In this document: positions 1-7,747 of the stretch, piece by piece
Position numbering within the stretch: the first letter of the stretch is position 1
Layout of the letters: each line of letters begins with the position of its first letter
Assembly (NCBI GenBank): GCA_052298855.1
Contig: DAVZXP010000003.1
Coordinates: forward strand, 176,451 to 240,450
DNA from: Fimenecus sp052298855
GTDB lineage: Bacteria; Bacillota; Clostridia; Oscillospirales; Acutalibacteraceae
Length of the DNA stretch: 64,000 bases
Direction of reading: 5' to 3'
The notes under the pieces: generated by a model
The model's database searches: none
What the model was told of the DNA's origin: nothing
What the model saw: the letters and a program-made list of their open reading frames with translations, nothing else
Translations under genes and position numbers: made by a program

Positions 1-333
1 TCGATCAAGATGGCAAAGGAACAGGGTATGTCATTAAACCCCGTTAAAATCAGCGGAACGTGCGGCAGACTTATGTGCTGTCTTAAATATGAGCAGGACA
101 CATACGAGCACCTTTTACGCCACACCCCGAAGGTCGGAGCAATTGTCGAGACTGTCGAGGGCAGAGGCACGGTAATCGAAAACAACCTTATTACAGGTAT
201 GCTCAAGGTTCGTCTTGACAGACGAAGCGACGCCGCACCCGTGCTCGTTGAACGCCACAGCGTCAAGCTTATCAAGGACGCTCAGATAAGACTTGATAAA
301 AAAGAAATCGAGGCTCTCAAGGGTATCGAATAA
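1..333 (+). CDS. ricT: RicT/YaaT (PSP1 domain) C-terminal part, cut by window start
   Basis: The reading frame is open from base 1, so the gene begins upstream of the window; about 110 C-terminal residues are visible. They contain the PSP1-family signature MSLNPVKISGTCGRLMCCLKYE, with the cysteine pair that in Bacillus RicT helps bind iron-sulfur clusters. RicT (YaaT) acts with RicA and RicF as a cytoplasmic specificity factor for RNase Y in mRNA maturation and affects sporulation and biofilm. Family proteins are about 270-300 residues, so well under half is seen here. The following ferredoxin gene is separated by about 80 bases and may be read from its own promoter. Family assignment is strong; the Ric-complex role is transferred from Bacillus. 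Confidence 0.9.
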   Translation, partial: SIKMAKEQGMSLNPVKISGTCGRLMCCLKYEQDTYEHLLRHTPKVGAIVETVEGRGTVIENNLITGMLKVRLDRRSDAAPVLVERHSVKLIKDAQIRLDKKEIEALKGIE

Positions 334-411
334 AATTCATAAAATACCTCTTGAAATTTCACAAAATTGTGTTACAATGTAAATCAATAAATGACAAGGG
401 AGGTAAGAATT

Positions 412-582
412 ATGGCATACAAAATCAGTGATGATTGCATTTCATGCGGTGCTTGCGCTGCAGAATGCCCCGTTGAAGCTATTTCTGACGGCGGCGATAA
501 GTACGTAATCGATGCAGATACTTGCATTGACTGCGGCAACTGCGCAGAGGTTTGCCCCGTAGGAGCTCCCGCTCAGGACTAA
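412..582 (+). CDS. 2[4Fe-4S] clostridial-type ferredoxin
   Basis: A 56-residue acidic protein with two CxxCxxCxxxCP motifs: CISCGACAAECP near residues 9-20 and CIDCGNCAEVCP near 38-49. This is the classic low-potential electron carrier of clostridia, used by pyruvate:ferredoxin oxidoreductase, hydrogenases and related enzymes. I chose the ATG at 412 rather than the in-frame ATG at 391, because GGGAGG at 398-403 is an ideal ribosome binding site for 412 and would lie inside the coding region otherwise. It is a single-gene unit ended by a strong hairpin just downstream. The partner enzymes cannot be read from this locus. Confidence 0.95.
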   Translation: MAYKISDDCISCGACAAECPVEAISDGGDKYVIDADTCIDCGNCAEVCPVGAPAQD

Positions 583-601
583 TCCGTTTTGGGAAATTTA
601 T

Positions 602-632
602 AAAGGCTCGTTCTTCGAGCCTTTATTTTTTT
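602..632 (+). terminator. Rho-independent terminator after ferredoxin
   Basis: AAAGGCTCG and CGAGCCTTT form a perfect 9-bp stem around TTCTT, followed by a T-rich run. Confidence 0.9.
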
Positions 633-635
633 GTC

Positions 636-690
636 TTGACACAGAGCCGTAAAAGATATATAATTACAAATTGAAATTCGTTTTCAATTT
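636..690 (+). promoter_or_regulatory. Promoter and Fur-like operator of the Fur gene
   Basis: TTGACA (636-641), a 17-base spacer and TATAAT (659-664) form a consensus sigma-A promoter. Directly after the -10 lies a perfect 9-bp inverted repeat, AAATTGAAA (668-676) and TTTCAATTT (682-690), separated by TTCGT. Its TGAAATT-C-GTTTTCA core resembles the 7-1-7 pattern of Fur-family boxes. Its place over the start region suggests autoregulation by the adjacent Fur-family protein. Confidence 0.8.
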
Positions 691-707
691 CATTTCGGAG
701 GCGAAAT

Positions 708-1112
708 ATGGGGTATACAACAAAGCAGAGTACGGAAATACTCGATTTTTTGAGGAATAATAAAGATAAGCATCTCACAGCAGAGGAGGTATATTATTCG
801 CTTCGTCAGAGTGGCAGTAATGTCGGCAGAACAACCGTTTACCGCCATCTTGAAAGGCTGCACGACGACGGAGTGATCAGAAAATACCTGCTCGGCGACG
901 GTGCGTCCGCCTGCTATCAATATTTTGAGGGCTCTGATGATTGCCATAAGCATTATCATTTGAAATGCCTCAAATGCGGAAAACTCCTACACGCCGAATG
1001 TGATTTTTTGAACGGACTGTCGGAGCATATCGAAAAGGAGCACGATTTTGTCATTGACGGCGAAAGGACCGTGCTTTACGGCGTTTGCGGAGAATGTCGC
1101 AGAAAGGATTGA
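708..1112 (+). CDS. Fur-family metalloregulator
   Basis: 134 residues with the two Fur-family parts: an N-terminal winged helix (about residues 1-80, including the recognition segment SNVGRTTVYRHLERL) and a C-terminal metal-binding dimerization domain. CLKCG and CGEC supply the four cysteines of the structural zinc site, and the CHKHYH segment supplies histidines of the sensory site. The ribosome binding site is CGGAGG upstream of ATG 708. The gene is followed after 6 bases by a metal permease, so it probably controls that permease as well as itself through the inverted repeat at 668-690. Sequence alone does not say whether it senses iron, zinc, manganese or peroxide; a Zur or Fur role is the simplest guess. 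Confidence 0.9.
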   Translation: MGYTTKQSTEILDFLRNNKDKHLTAEEVYYSLRQSGSNVGRTTVYRHLERLHDDGVIRKYLLGDGASACYQYFEGSDDCHKHYHLKCLKCGKLLHAECDFLNGLSEHIEKEHDFVIDGERTVLYGVCGECRRKD

Positions 1113-1118
1113 TTTTAC

Positions 1119-1979
1119 TTGCTTGATATATTAAAGGATGTCACGCTCGACACAACGCTTGACTGCTTAAAAATGCTGCCGTTTTTATTCTTTGCGTTTC
1201 TTTTGCTTGAAGCGGTTGAGCATCATACATCTAAAAAGACCGATAAAATTCTTGCAAGCTCGGGAAAGCTCGGTCCGCTTGTCGGCGCACTTCTCGGCTG
1301 TGTTCCGCAGTGCGGATTTTCTGTCTTTGCGGCAAATCTCTATTCGGGCGGCCTGATAGGTCTCGGCACGCTTATTGCGGTATTTTTGTCCACCTCGGAC
1401 GAGGCGGTTATAATTATGCTCTCGCACCCCGAAAGCAAGGGCGAAATACTAAAGCTCATTGCTGTCAAGGTCGTTATTGCAATAATTTTCGGCTATATAA
1501 TTATGCTTCTCGAAAAGAAACGTCCCGAGCCCGAAAAGCACGTTGAGGACCTGTGCAGAGACGAGCATTGCGGCTGCCACGACGAGCACGGCGGAATATT
1601 AAAGCCTGCTCTTCATCACACGGTAAAAATTTTCGGCTTCCTTGTCTTAACCGTTTTTGTGCTCAACCTTGTAATTTCGCTTTTGGGCATTGACAGAATT
1701 TCAAAGCTCCTGCTCTCCGACACGGTATTTCAGCCGTTTTTGTCGGCTGTAATCGGCATTATCCCCAACTGTGCTTCTTCGATTGTTCTCACGGAACTCT
1801 ACTTAAAGGGTGCTATCAGCTTCGCCTCGGTCATATCGGGACTTTGCATGGGTGCGGGCGCAGGACTTATTGTAATTTTCCGTGAAAATAAAAATGTAAA
1901 AGAGAATATAAAAATTGTTGCAATTATGTACGCTTGCTCGGTGCTTTCGGGTATTATCGTTTCATTTTTGCCGATATGA
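1119..1979 (+). CDS. Putative heavy-metal/manganese permease (ArsP_2-like)
   Basis: 286 residues, mostly hydrophobic, with about eight to ten membrane segments arranged as two similar halves, each carrying a cysteine motif: LGCVPQCGFS near residues 58-67 and GIIPNCASS in the second half. This is the pattern of the ArsP_2 / putative manganese transporter family. A central cytoplasmic loop is rich in His and Cys (CRDEHCGCHDEHGG), fitting metal handling. The start is TTG at 1119, with AGAAAGGA 10 bases upstream; no better ATG is near. It is transcribed with the Fur-family gene, so its substrate is probably a transition metal. The transport direction is not known. Confidence 0.75.
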   Translation: MLDILKDVTLDTTLDCLKMLPFLFFAFLLLEAVEHHTSKKTDKILASSGKLGPLVGALLGCVPQCGFSVFAANLYSGGLIGLGTLIAVFLSTSDEAVIIMLSHPESKGEILKLIAVKVVIAIIFGYIIMLLEKKRPEPEKHVEDLCRDEHCGCHDEHGGILKPALHHTVKIFGFLVLTVFVLNLVISLLGIDRISKLLLSDTVFQPFLSAVIGIIPNCASSIVLTELYLKGAISFASVISGLCMGAGAGLIVIFRENKNVKENIKIVAIMYACSVLSGIIVSFLPI

Positions 1980-1996
1980 TTTATGGAAAATACAAG

Positions 1997-2030
1997 CAAG
2001 GCTGAAATTTTTTGTCAGCCTTGTTTTTTA
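1997..2030 (+). terminator. Terminator after the fur-permease operon
   Basis: CAAGGCTGA and TCAGCCTTG form a 9-bp stem followed by six T residues. Confidence 0.9.
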
Positions 2031-2053
2031 TTGTCCGTTCGCTTCGCTTTTCG

Positions 2054-2082
2054 TTGACATAACGGGTATAGTATTATATAAT
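2054..2082 (+). promoter_or_regulatory. Promoter of purA operon
   Basis: TTGACA (2054-2059), a 17-base spacer and TATAAT (2077-2082) match consensus exactly, 53 bases ahead of the purA start. No PurBox or guanine riboswitch was recognised in the leader. Confidence 0.85.
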
Positions 2083-2134
2083 ATTTACGTATGGTTTGAA
2101 CTAAAAATATGAAACCTTTAAGGAGGAAACAACA

Positions 2135-3409
2135 ATGGTAAAAGCAATTGTCGGCGCTAACTGGGGCGATGAGGGCAAGGGTAAAATTACCGATATGTTT
2201 GCCGAGAAGGCAGACATTGTCATTCGTTTTCAGGGCGGTGCAAATGCGGGACACACCATTATCAACGATAAGGGACGCTTTGCGTTTCATTTAATGCCCA
2301 GCGGTGTGTGCTATGACCACACTACCTGCATCATCGGAAACGGCGTTGCGCTTGACATCAACAAGTTTTTGAGCGAGCTTGAGGATGTTCGCAAAGCAGG
2401 TCTTAATCCGAAGCTTCTTGTTTCGGACAGAGTGCAGATTTTGATGCCCTATCACATTCTTTTGGACACATACGAGGAGGAGCGTCTCGGCAAAAACGCT
2501 TTCGGTTCTACAAAAAGCGGTATTGCACCCTTCTTCTCGGACAAGTATGCTAAAATCGGTATTCAGTTGAACGAGCTTTTCGACGAGGAAACTCTCAGAG
2601 CAAAGCTTAAAAACATATGCACATTGAAAAACCTTACTCTTGAGCACGTTTATCACAAGCCGTTGCTCGACGAGGAGGAGCTTTACAATACCTGTATGGA
2701 GTATAAGGAGAAAATCGCTCCCTATGTTTGCGACACTCACGCTTATCTTCAGCAGGCTATCAAGGACGGCAAGGAAATTCTTCTTGAGGGTCAGCTCGGC
2801 ACTCTTAAAGACCCCGATTTCGGTATCTATCCGATGGTTACTTCATCCTCAACTCTTGCAGGCTACGGTGCGGTAGGTGCAGGTATTCCGCCTCATATGA
2901 TTAAAGAGGTTATCGCGGTTACCAAGGCTTATTCTTCTGCTGTCGGCGCAGGCGAATTCGTTTCTGAAATTTTGGACGAGGACGAGGCTCAGGAGCTTCG
3001 TATCCACGGCGGCGACAAGGGTGAATTCGGTGCTACAACGGGCAGACCGAGAAGAGTCGGCTGGTTTGACTGCGTTGCTACTCGCTACGGCATTGAGTGT
3101 CAGGGCGCAACAAAGGTTGCTATGACGGCTATCGACTGCCTTTCATATCTTGACGAAATCAAGGTTTGCACAGCTTATGAGGTTGACGGCGAAATCATCA
3201 ACGACTTCCCCACAACCGCCGTGCTTAAAAAATGCAAGCCCGTTTTCACAACTCTCAAGGGCTGGCACTGTGACATAAGAGGCATTAAAAATTATGACGA
3301 GCTTCCCGACGAGGCAAAGGCATATGTTGAGTTTATCGAAAAACAGCTCGGTCATAAGATCGATATGGTATCAAACGGCCCCGAGCGTGAGGCTATAATC
3401 TACAGATAA
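2135..3409 (+). CDS. purA: Adenylosuccinate synthase PurA
   Basis: 424 residues, the normal length. The N-terminal GDEGKGK loop binds GTP and includes the catalytic Asp of the family (WGDEGKGK), followed by GGANAGHT. The enzyme joins IMP and aspartate, using GTP, to give adenylosuccinate, the first committed step to AMP in the cytoplasm. AGGAGG at 2121-2126 supports the ATG at 2135. It is followed after 17 bases by guaA, so this one transcript carries the enzymes of both branches from IMP. Confidence 0.97.
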   Translation: MVKAIVGANWGDEGKGKITDMFAEKADIVIRFQGGANAGHTIINDKGRFAFHLMPSGVCYDHTTCIIGNGVALDINKFLSELEDVRKAGLNPKLLVSDRVQILMPYHILLDTYEEERLGKNAFGSTKSGIAPFFSDKYAKIGIQLNELFDEETLRAKLKNICTLKNLTLEHVYHKPLLDEEELYNTCMEYKEKIAPYVCDTHAYLQQAIKDGKEILLEGQLGTLKDPDFGIYPMVTSSSTLAGYGAVGAGIPPHMIKEVIAVTKAYSSAVGAGEFVSEILDEDEAQELRIHGGDKGEFGATTGRPRRVGWFDCVATRYGIECQGATKVAMTAIDCLSYLDEIKVCTAYEVDGEIINDFPTTAVLKKCKPVFTTLKGWHCDIRGIKNYDELPDEAKAYVEFIEKQLGHKIDMVSNGPEREAIIYR

Positions 3410-3426
3410 TCAGGTGCAATAAATAT

Positions 3427-4953
3427 ATGGAGAAAATTCTTGTTTTGGACTTCGGCGGTCAGTATAATCAGCTGATTGCACGCAGGGTCCGTGATAACAA
3501 TGTTTACGCTGAAATACTCCCCTATACGACCCCGATCGAGGTCATCAAGGCTAACAGTTACAAGGGTATTATTTTCACAGGCGGACCGAACAGCGTTTAC
3601 GATATGAAATCTCCGCACTACACAAAGGAAATATTGGAGCTTGGCATTCCCGTTCTCGGTATTTGCTACGGCTGTCAGCTTATTGCGTGGATGTGCGACG
3701 GCGTTGTTAAAACTGCGCCTGTTTCAGAATACGGTAAAATCGAGGTTACGGTTAAGGACAGTATGCTTTTCAAGGGCATTCCCGAAAAAAGCGTCGTTTG
3801 GATGAGCCACACCGACTATATAGCACAGCCCCCCGAGCATTTCGAGGTTGTCGGCTGTTCAAAGGATTGTCCCTGTGCGGCAATGCAATATCCCGAAAAG
3901 GGAATTTACGCCGTACAGTTTCATCCCGAGGTTACTCACAGCGAGTACGGACTTAAAATGCTCCATAATTTCCTGTATCTCGTCTGCAAATGCTCAGGCG
4001 ATTGGGTAATGGACAATTTCATAGAAAAAACAGTCAGCGAATTGCGTGAAAAAATCGGCGACAAGCGAGTTATACTCGGTCTTTCGGGCGGAGTTGACTC
4101 CTCGGTTGCGGCAGGACTTTTGAGCCGTGCCGTCGGCGATCAGCTCACCTGCGTATTTGTCGATCAAGGTCTTATGCGTAAGAATGAGGGCGATTTCGTC
4201 GAAAAAACCTTTATATCGCTTTTCGATATGAAATTTATCCGAGTAAATTGCCAAGAGCATTTTTTGAATGCTCTCAAGGGCGTTACAGACCCCGAGGAGA
4301 AGCGTAAAATCATCGGCACGGAGTTCTACAAGGTATTTTGGGAAGAAATCCGCAAGCAAGATGAAAAAGGCTATTTCGCACAGGGTACTATCTATCCCGA
4401 CTGTATCGAATCAGGCAAGGGTAATGCCGATAAGATAAAGACGCATCACAACAAGGTTAAAATGCCCGACGACATTGAGTTTTTGGACATAATCGAACCA
4501 CTTTCAAGTCTTTTCAAGGACGAGGTAAGGCGTGTCGGCGAGAAGCTCGGCATTCCGCACGAGCTCGTTTGGCGTCAGCCGTTCCCCGGCCCCGGTCTCG
4601 GAGTGAGAATAATCGGCGAAATCACAGCCGAAAAGGTTGAAATTTTGCAGCAGGCGGATGCTATTTTCCGTGAGGAAATGGCTAACACCGAATATGAGAG
4701 TAATCTCGCACAGTTCTTTGCCGTGCTCCCCGGCGTTAAGTCCGTCGGAGTTATGGGCGACCACAGAACTTATGAGCAACTGGTAATTTTAAGAGCCGTT
4801 ACGACAGACGACTTTATGACAGCCGATTGGGCGAGAATCCCCTATGAATTGCTCGCAAGGGTGTCTAACAGGATTACCAACGAAGTAAAAGGTATCAACA
4901 GGGTGGTTTATGATATAACCTCAAAGCCCCCTGCTACGGTTGAATACGAATAA
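3427..4953 (+). CDS. guaA: GMP synthase, full-length glutamine-hydrolysing
   Basis: 508 residues in the usual order. The class I glutamine amidotransferase domain (about 1-190) has the nucleophile motif GICYGCQ and the FHPEVTHS catalytic His-Glu. The ATP pyrophosphatase domain has SGGVDSS, and the C-terminal dimerization domain includes PFPGPGLGVR. It converts XMP to GMP using ATP and glutamine. It lies 17 bases after purA and 18 bases before a second GMP synthetase gene. Its 3' end encodes ATVEYE and lacks the GAGTGGGA sequence found at the end of many guaA genes, so it is not the integrase target here. Confidence 0.97.
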   Translation: MEKILVLDFGGQYNQLIARRVRDNNVYAEILPYTTPIEVIKANSYKGIIFTGGPNSVYDMKSPHYTKEILELGIPVLGICYGCQLIAWMCDGVVKTAPVSEYGKIEVTVKDSMLFKGIPEKSVVWMSHTDYIAQPPEHFEVVGCSKDCPCAAMQYPEKGIYAVQFHPEVTHSEYGLKMLHNFLYLVCKCSGDWVMDNFIEKTVSELREKIGDKRVILGLSGGVDSSVAAGLLSRAVGDQLTCVFVDQGLMRKNEGDFVEKTFISLFDMKFIRVNCQEHFLNALKGVTDPEEKRKIIGTEFYKVFWEEIRKQDEKGYFAQGTIYPDCIESGKGNADKIKTHHNKVKMPDDIEFLDIIEPLSSLFKDEVRRVGEKLGIPHELVWRQPFPGPGLGVRIIGEITAEKVEILQQADAIFREEMANTEYESNLAQFFAVLPGVKSVGVMGDHRTYEQLVILRAVTTDDFMTADWARIPYELLARVSNRITNEVKGINRVVYDITSKPPATVEYE

Positions 4954-4971
4954 TATAAAACGGAGGCATTT

Positions 4972-5952
4972 ATGAACACTAATATACGTCCCGAGTCAAT
5001 GACTCGAATTACAACAAAAGAATTAGCAGATAAATTTATCGCCGAGCAAATCGAAGAGGTTCGTGCTCAGGTTGGCGACAAAAAGGTGCTTTTGGCTCTT
5101 TCAGGCGGTGTTGACTCATCGGTTGTAGCCGCACTTCTTATAAAGGCTATCGGCAAGCAGCTTGTTTGCGTACATGTAAACCACGGACTTCTCCGTAAGG
5201 GCGAGCCCGAAGAGGTTGTCAGAGTATTTAAGGACGAGATGGATGCAAACCTCGTTTATGTTGACGCTATCGACCGCTTCCTTGATAAGCTTGCAGGCGT
5301 TGAGGACCCCGAATCAAAGAGAAAAATTATCGGCAACGAGTTTATAAACGTTTTCGTTGAAGAGGCAAGAAAGCTCGACGGCGTTGACTTCCTTGCACAG
5401 GGTACGATTTATCCCGACATTCTCGAGAGCGACGGCGTAAAAGCTCACCACAACGTCGGCGGTCTCCCCGAGGACCTCAAATTCGAGCTTGTTGAGCCCG
5501 TTAAGCTTCTCTTTAAGGATGAAGTCAGAGTTGTCGGCAAGGCTCTCGGCCTCCCCGAAACAATGGTTGAACGTCAGCCGTTCCCCGGTCCCGGCCTTGG
5601 TGTTCGCTGCACAGGCGCTATCACAAGAGACAGGCTTGAGGCTGTTCGTGAGTCAGATGCTATTCTTCGTGAAGAGTTCGAAAAAGCAGGTTTTCAGGGT
5701 AAAGTTTGGCAGTATTTCACAGTTGTTCCGGATTTCAAATCAACAGGCGTTAAAGACGGCAAGAGACTTTGGGATTGGCCCGTAATCCTCCGTGCAGTTA
5801 ACACAGTTGACGCTATGTCGGCTACAGTAGAGGAAATCCCCTATGATATTCTTTTCAAAATCCGTGACAGAATCCTTGAGGAAGTCCCCGGCGTAAACCG
5901 TGTCCTCTATGACATCTCCCCCAAACCCATTGCTACGATTGAGTGGGAATGA
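4972..5952 (+). CDS. Second GMP synthetase: ATP-pyrophosphatase/dimerization part only
   Basis: 326 residues that align with the C-terminal two-thirds of GuaA: LSGGVDSSV (P-loop of the N-type ATP pyrophosphatase) near residue 43, KLLFKDEVR, PFPGPGLGVR and the terminal dimerization domain ending IATIEWE. There is no glutamine amidotransferase domain, as in the two-subunit archaeal GuaAb type. The first 38 residues replace it, and CGGAGG precedes ATG 4972, so this is a designed start and not a broken gene. It could use free ammonia or borrow a glutaminase. Its last codons, GAG-TGG-GAA-TGA, form the core of the attachment site of the element that follows. It may be an anciently delivered or duplicated copy that now serves as attB. 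Confidence 0.9.
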   Translation: MNTNIRPESMTRITTKELADKFIAEQIEEVRAQVGDKKVLLALSGGVDSSVVAALLIKAIGKQLVCVHVNHGLLRKGEPEEVVRVFKDEMDANLVYVDAIDRFLDKLAGVEDPESKRKIIGNEFINVFVEEARKLDGVDFLAQGTIYPDILESDGVKAHHNVGGLPEDLKFELVEPVKLLFKDEVRVVGKALGLPETMVERQPFPGPGLGVRCTGAITRDRLEAVRESDAILREEFEKAGFQGKVWQYFTVVPDFKSTGVKDGKRLWDWPVILRAVNTVDAMSATVEEIPYDILFKIRDRILEEVPGVNRVLYDISPKPIATIEWE

Positions 5953-6033
5953 TATCAAGAGTGGCGTAAACCCGCATAAACACTGGGTTTTAGGCTCTCG
6001 AATTCCCGACTTGATAGCAAAATGATAGCAAAC
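5941..6033 (+). repeat. Attachment site 1 (left end of element A) in the 3' end of the GMP synthetase gene
   Basis: The core GAGTGGGAAT (5941-5950) overlaps the last codons of the gene. AAACCC (5968) and GGGTTT (5985) form an imperfect inverted core-type site. A paired direct repeat TGATAGCA starts at 6012, 71 bases after the core, and looks like integrase arm sites. The same layout recurs at 22517 and 42192. Confidence 0.8.
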
Positions 6034-6095
6034 CATAAAACAACTTTATTCTAAGTGTTCTATTGGTTTGCAGGTACAATTATCTTAATACTATA

Positions 6096-6136
6096 AAAGG
6101 CATTACTGACTTTTGCAGTCGGTAATGCCTTTTTTC
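6096..6136 (+). terminator. Bidirectional terminator at the left end of element A
   Basis: AAAAGGCATTACTGAC and GTCGGTAATGCCTTTTTT pair around TTTTGCA. It can end the purA-guaA transcript from the left and the leftward GIY-YIG operon from the right. Confidence 0.8.
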
Positions 6137-6141
6137 TATGC

Positions 6142-6987
6142 TTATTTATTCAACTCAAAGGATTTTAAAGTTGTTCCGTTTGACATTTTCCATTGTTGAG
6201 GACCGCTGATACTGTATCCTGTGGCAAATGCGGCAGCGGCAGAGGCACTTGAAAAAAGCTTATCATTTTGTAAAATACCATCTTTAATTTCACCATTATT
6301 ACGACTTTCTTCGACTTTATTTTTTATTCCATTACTAAGTGATTCTGCGGGATTTTTATGTATACAAGAACCTTTTTGTAATACATATCCGTCTGCTGTT
6401 GCGATCATAGATGCTTTTCCGTCTCCAGCTGAAACATAAAAAGTTTGATCGTTATCTTTTTCTCCGATTACTTGCTTTTCTGAATAATTTTCGAAAGTTT
6501 TATGTCCAAGAGCATTTACAAGAATTTTCGCATTATATATAAATTCTTCAAGTTCCGCAACTTCAGCTTCTGAGACAGTAGATTTTGTGGGTTCATTACT
6601 GTTATCAACAGTGTAACGGTCAACTTCTTTGGCGATTTTATAAAATTGATGTTCTAAGTATTTTATGTGTGCTTTATTAAGATTAGAATCTTTACTGATA
6701 AATGCAATAACTTCATTCCAATTGTCTTTTTTGTCTAAGTGTTGCTTTAATCTTTTAATAATATTTTCTGCTTCACCGATATATACGAGAGGTTTATCTT
6801 TTTCATCATCACGACCAAATAGAAAATATACTCCAGGAGCTGATAATTCTTCCCTATTCTCGCTTTCTTTTACCATATTTCTTGGTATTTTATATGCAAT
6901 TCCTGTCCAGTTTGACAACTCGCACATCCAACGACCATTTGGTGTTCCATCCATAAGAAACAATTTGATTACTTTTCCAAATTTCAT
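6142..6987 (-). CDS. GIY-YIG nuclease family protein with C-terminal DUF4357-like domain
   Basis: 281 residues. Residues 50-130 carry the GIY-YIG fold: GVYFLFGRD, LVYIGEAENIIKRLKQH (Tyr, Gly and the RLKQH segment) and the later acidic residues of the family. The C-terminal third (DGKASMIATADGYVLQKGSCI through AAAFATGYSISGPQQWK) matches the DUF4357 pattern that often follows GIY-YIG in such proteins. It is probably a DNA endonuclease or DNA-structure-binding accessory protein of the element. Its start overlaps the stop of the upstream XRE gene by ATGA, so the two are translated together. I infer a role in element maintenance or exclusion of competitors; nothing here proves it. Confidence 0.8.
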   Translation of the reverse strand: MKFGKVIKLFLMDGTPNGRWMCELSNWTGIAYKIPRNMVKESENREELSAPGVYFLFGRDDEKDKPLVYIGEAENIIKRLKQHLDKKDNWNEVIAFISKDSNLNKAHIKYLEHQFYKIAKEVDRYTVDNSNEPTKSTVSEAEVAELEEFIYNAKILVNALGHKTFENYSEKQVIGEKDNDQTFYVSAGDGKASMIATADGYVLQKGSCIHKNPAESLSNGIKNKVEESRNNGEIKDGILQNDKLFSSASAAAAFATGYSISGPQQWKMSNGTTLKSFELNK

Positions 6988-7463
6988 TTATTGTTATCCT
7001 CCTTATGAGAATTGAAAGCTGCGCTTTCGGGGTAGTTATATCTCCAATTATCATATTCTTCTTTTGTGATTTCTCCGTTCTTAAGCTTTTCGGCTTGTTC
7101 CTGCCAAGCGGAAAACATATCAAACATTGTAAGATAGTTTGTACCCATACCTTTATCAAGTCGTATGCAAAGCTCGTCATCAAGTTTATCAATACGGAAG
7201 CCATATAAATCTTCAAGTGTAAACAGCGTGTGCATTAAGCCGTTGTAACTGTCAATATCCGGCACAGTTAAAGCACTTGTTGATATGTCAAACACATTTG
7301 CAAGATTGTTTGTTAAATCAGCCTTAGGCGTTCTGCTGCCGGATTCATACTGTGCCATACGGATGTCAGCGGTTTTTTCCGGAAAGCCCACCTGCATACC
7401 AAGGTACTTCTGCGTCATACCTTTTAAATTTCTGAAAAATCTTATTCTTTCGCCTATAGCCAT
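6984..7463 (-). CDS. XRE-family repressor-like regulator of element A
   Basis: 159 residues with an N-terminal Cro/CI helix-turn-helix (about 1-65: GERIRFFRNLKGMTQKYLGMQVGF...RMAQYESGSRTPK) and an alpha-helical C-terminal part ending EEYDNWRYNYPE. It is transcribed leftward from a TTGACA-type promoter that faces the promoter of the integration genes, the usual arrangement of a lysogeny-type switch. It probably represses the rightward xis-int promoter. A decayed relative of its C-terminal part lies at 43.07-43.34 kb, next to the third attachment site, which ties that region to the same element family. Confidence 0.85.
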   Translation of the reverse strand: MAIGERIRFFRNLKGMTQKYLGMQVGFPEKTADIRMAQYESGSRTPKADLTNNLANVFDISTSALTVPDIDSYNGLMHTLFTLEDLYGFRIDKLDDELCIRLDKGMGTNYLTMFDMFSAWQEQAEKLKNGEITKEEYDNWRYNYPESAAFNSHKEDNNK

Positions 7464-7493
7464 ACTATAGCTCCTCTCACTTTACTGTTAAAT

Positions 7494-7523
7494 ATCATAG
7501 CATAACGAGTTAAGTAATGTCAA
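7494..7523 (-). promoter_or_regulatory. Leftward promoter of the XRE/GIY-YIG operon
   Basis: On the minus strand TTGACA (7523-7518), an 18-base spacer and TATGAT (7499-7494) precede the XRE start. A CATAACG heptamer at 7501-7507 lies in the spacer and recurs at 7570-7576 in the opposing promoter, making it a candidate repressor half-site. Confidence 0.65.
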
Positions 7524-7565
7524 GCAACATAAAACAAAAAAGTTTAATATTTTTGTGAAAACCGC

Positions 7566-7594
7566 TTGACATAACGGAATATGTTTAGTATAAT
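7566..7594 (+). promoter_or_regulatory. Rightward promoter of the integration genes
   Basis: TTGACA (7566-7571), a 17-base spacer and TATAAT (7589-7594) are consensus. CATAACG overlaps the -35. The roughly 150-base leader that follows holds no complete gene, only the minus-strand relic described separately. Confidence 0.8.
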
Positions 7595-7616
7595 CATTAA
7601 GCAAATAGCGTTAAGT

Positions 7617-7709
7617 CTATTTGTAAGCAACTGAATAGCCGTCATACATCACGGTAATGGTGTATCCGCTCGGGCAAATCGGAATGCGGTCAGAAAGTTC
7701 TCCGACACT
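7617..7709 (-). pseudogene. Short coding relic, family not recognised
   Basis: The minus strand encodes a stop-bounded, protein-like peptide beginning SVGELSDRIPICPSG and ending VMYDGYSVAYK, with no start codon or ribosome binding site. Its composition (GY, MYDGY) looks like a fragment of a real conserved protein, not chance translation. It lies in the leader of the xis-int operon. It may be the remains of a gene replaced when the present regulator module was assembled. Confidence 0.35.
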
Positions 7710-7747
7710 AAATAATTATGAAAATTAAGAATGAAAGGATGATGTTA

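Noticed and set aside
4972..5952. Second GMP synthetase as a truncated pseudogene
   Set aside because: It has its own ribosome binding site and start, all pyrophosphatase motifs and an intact C-terminus; two-subunit GMP synthetases of this size exist.
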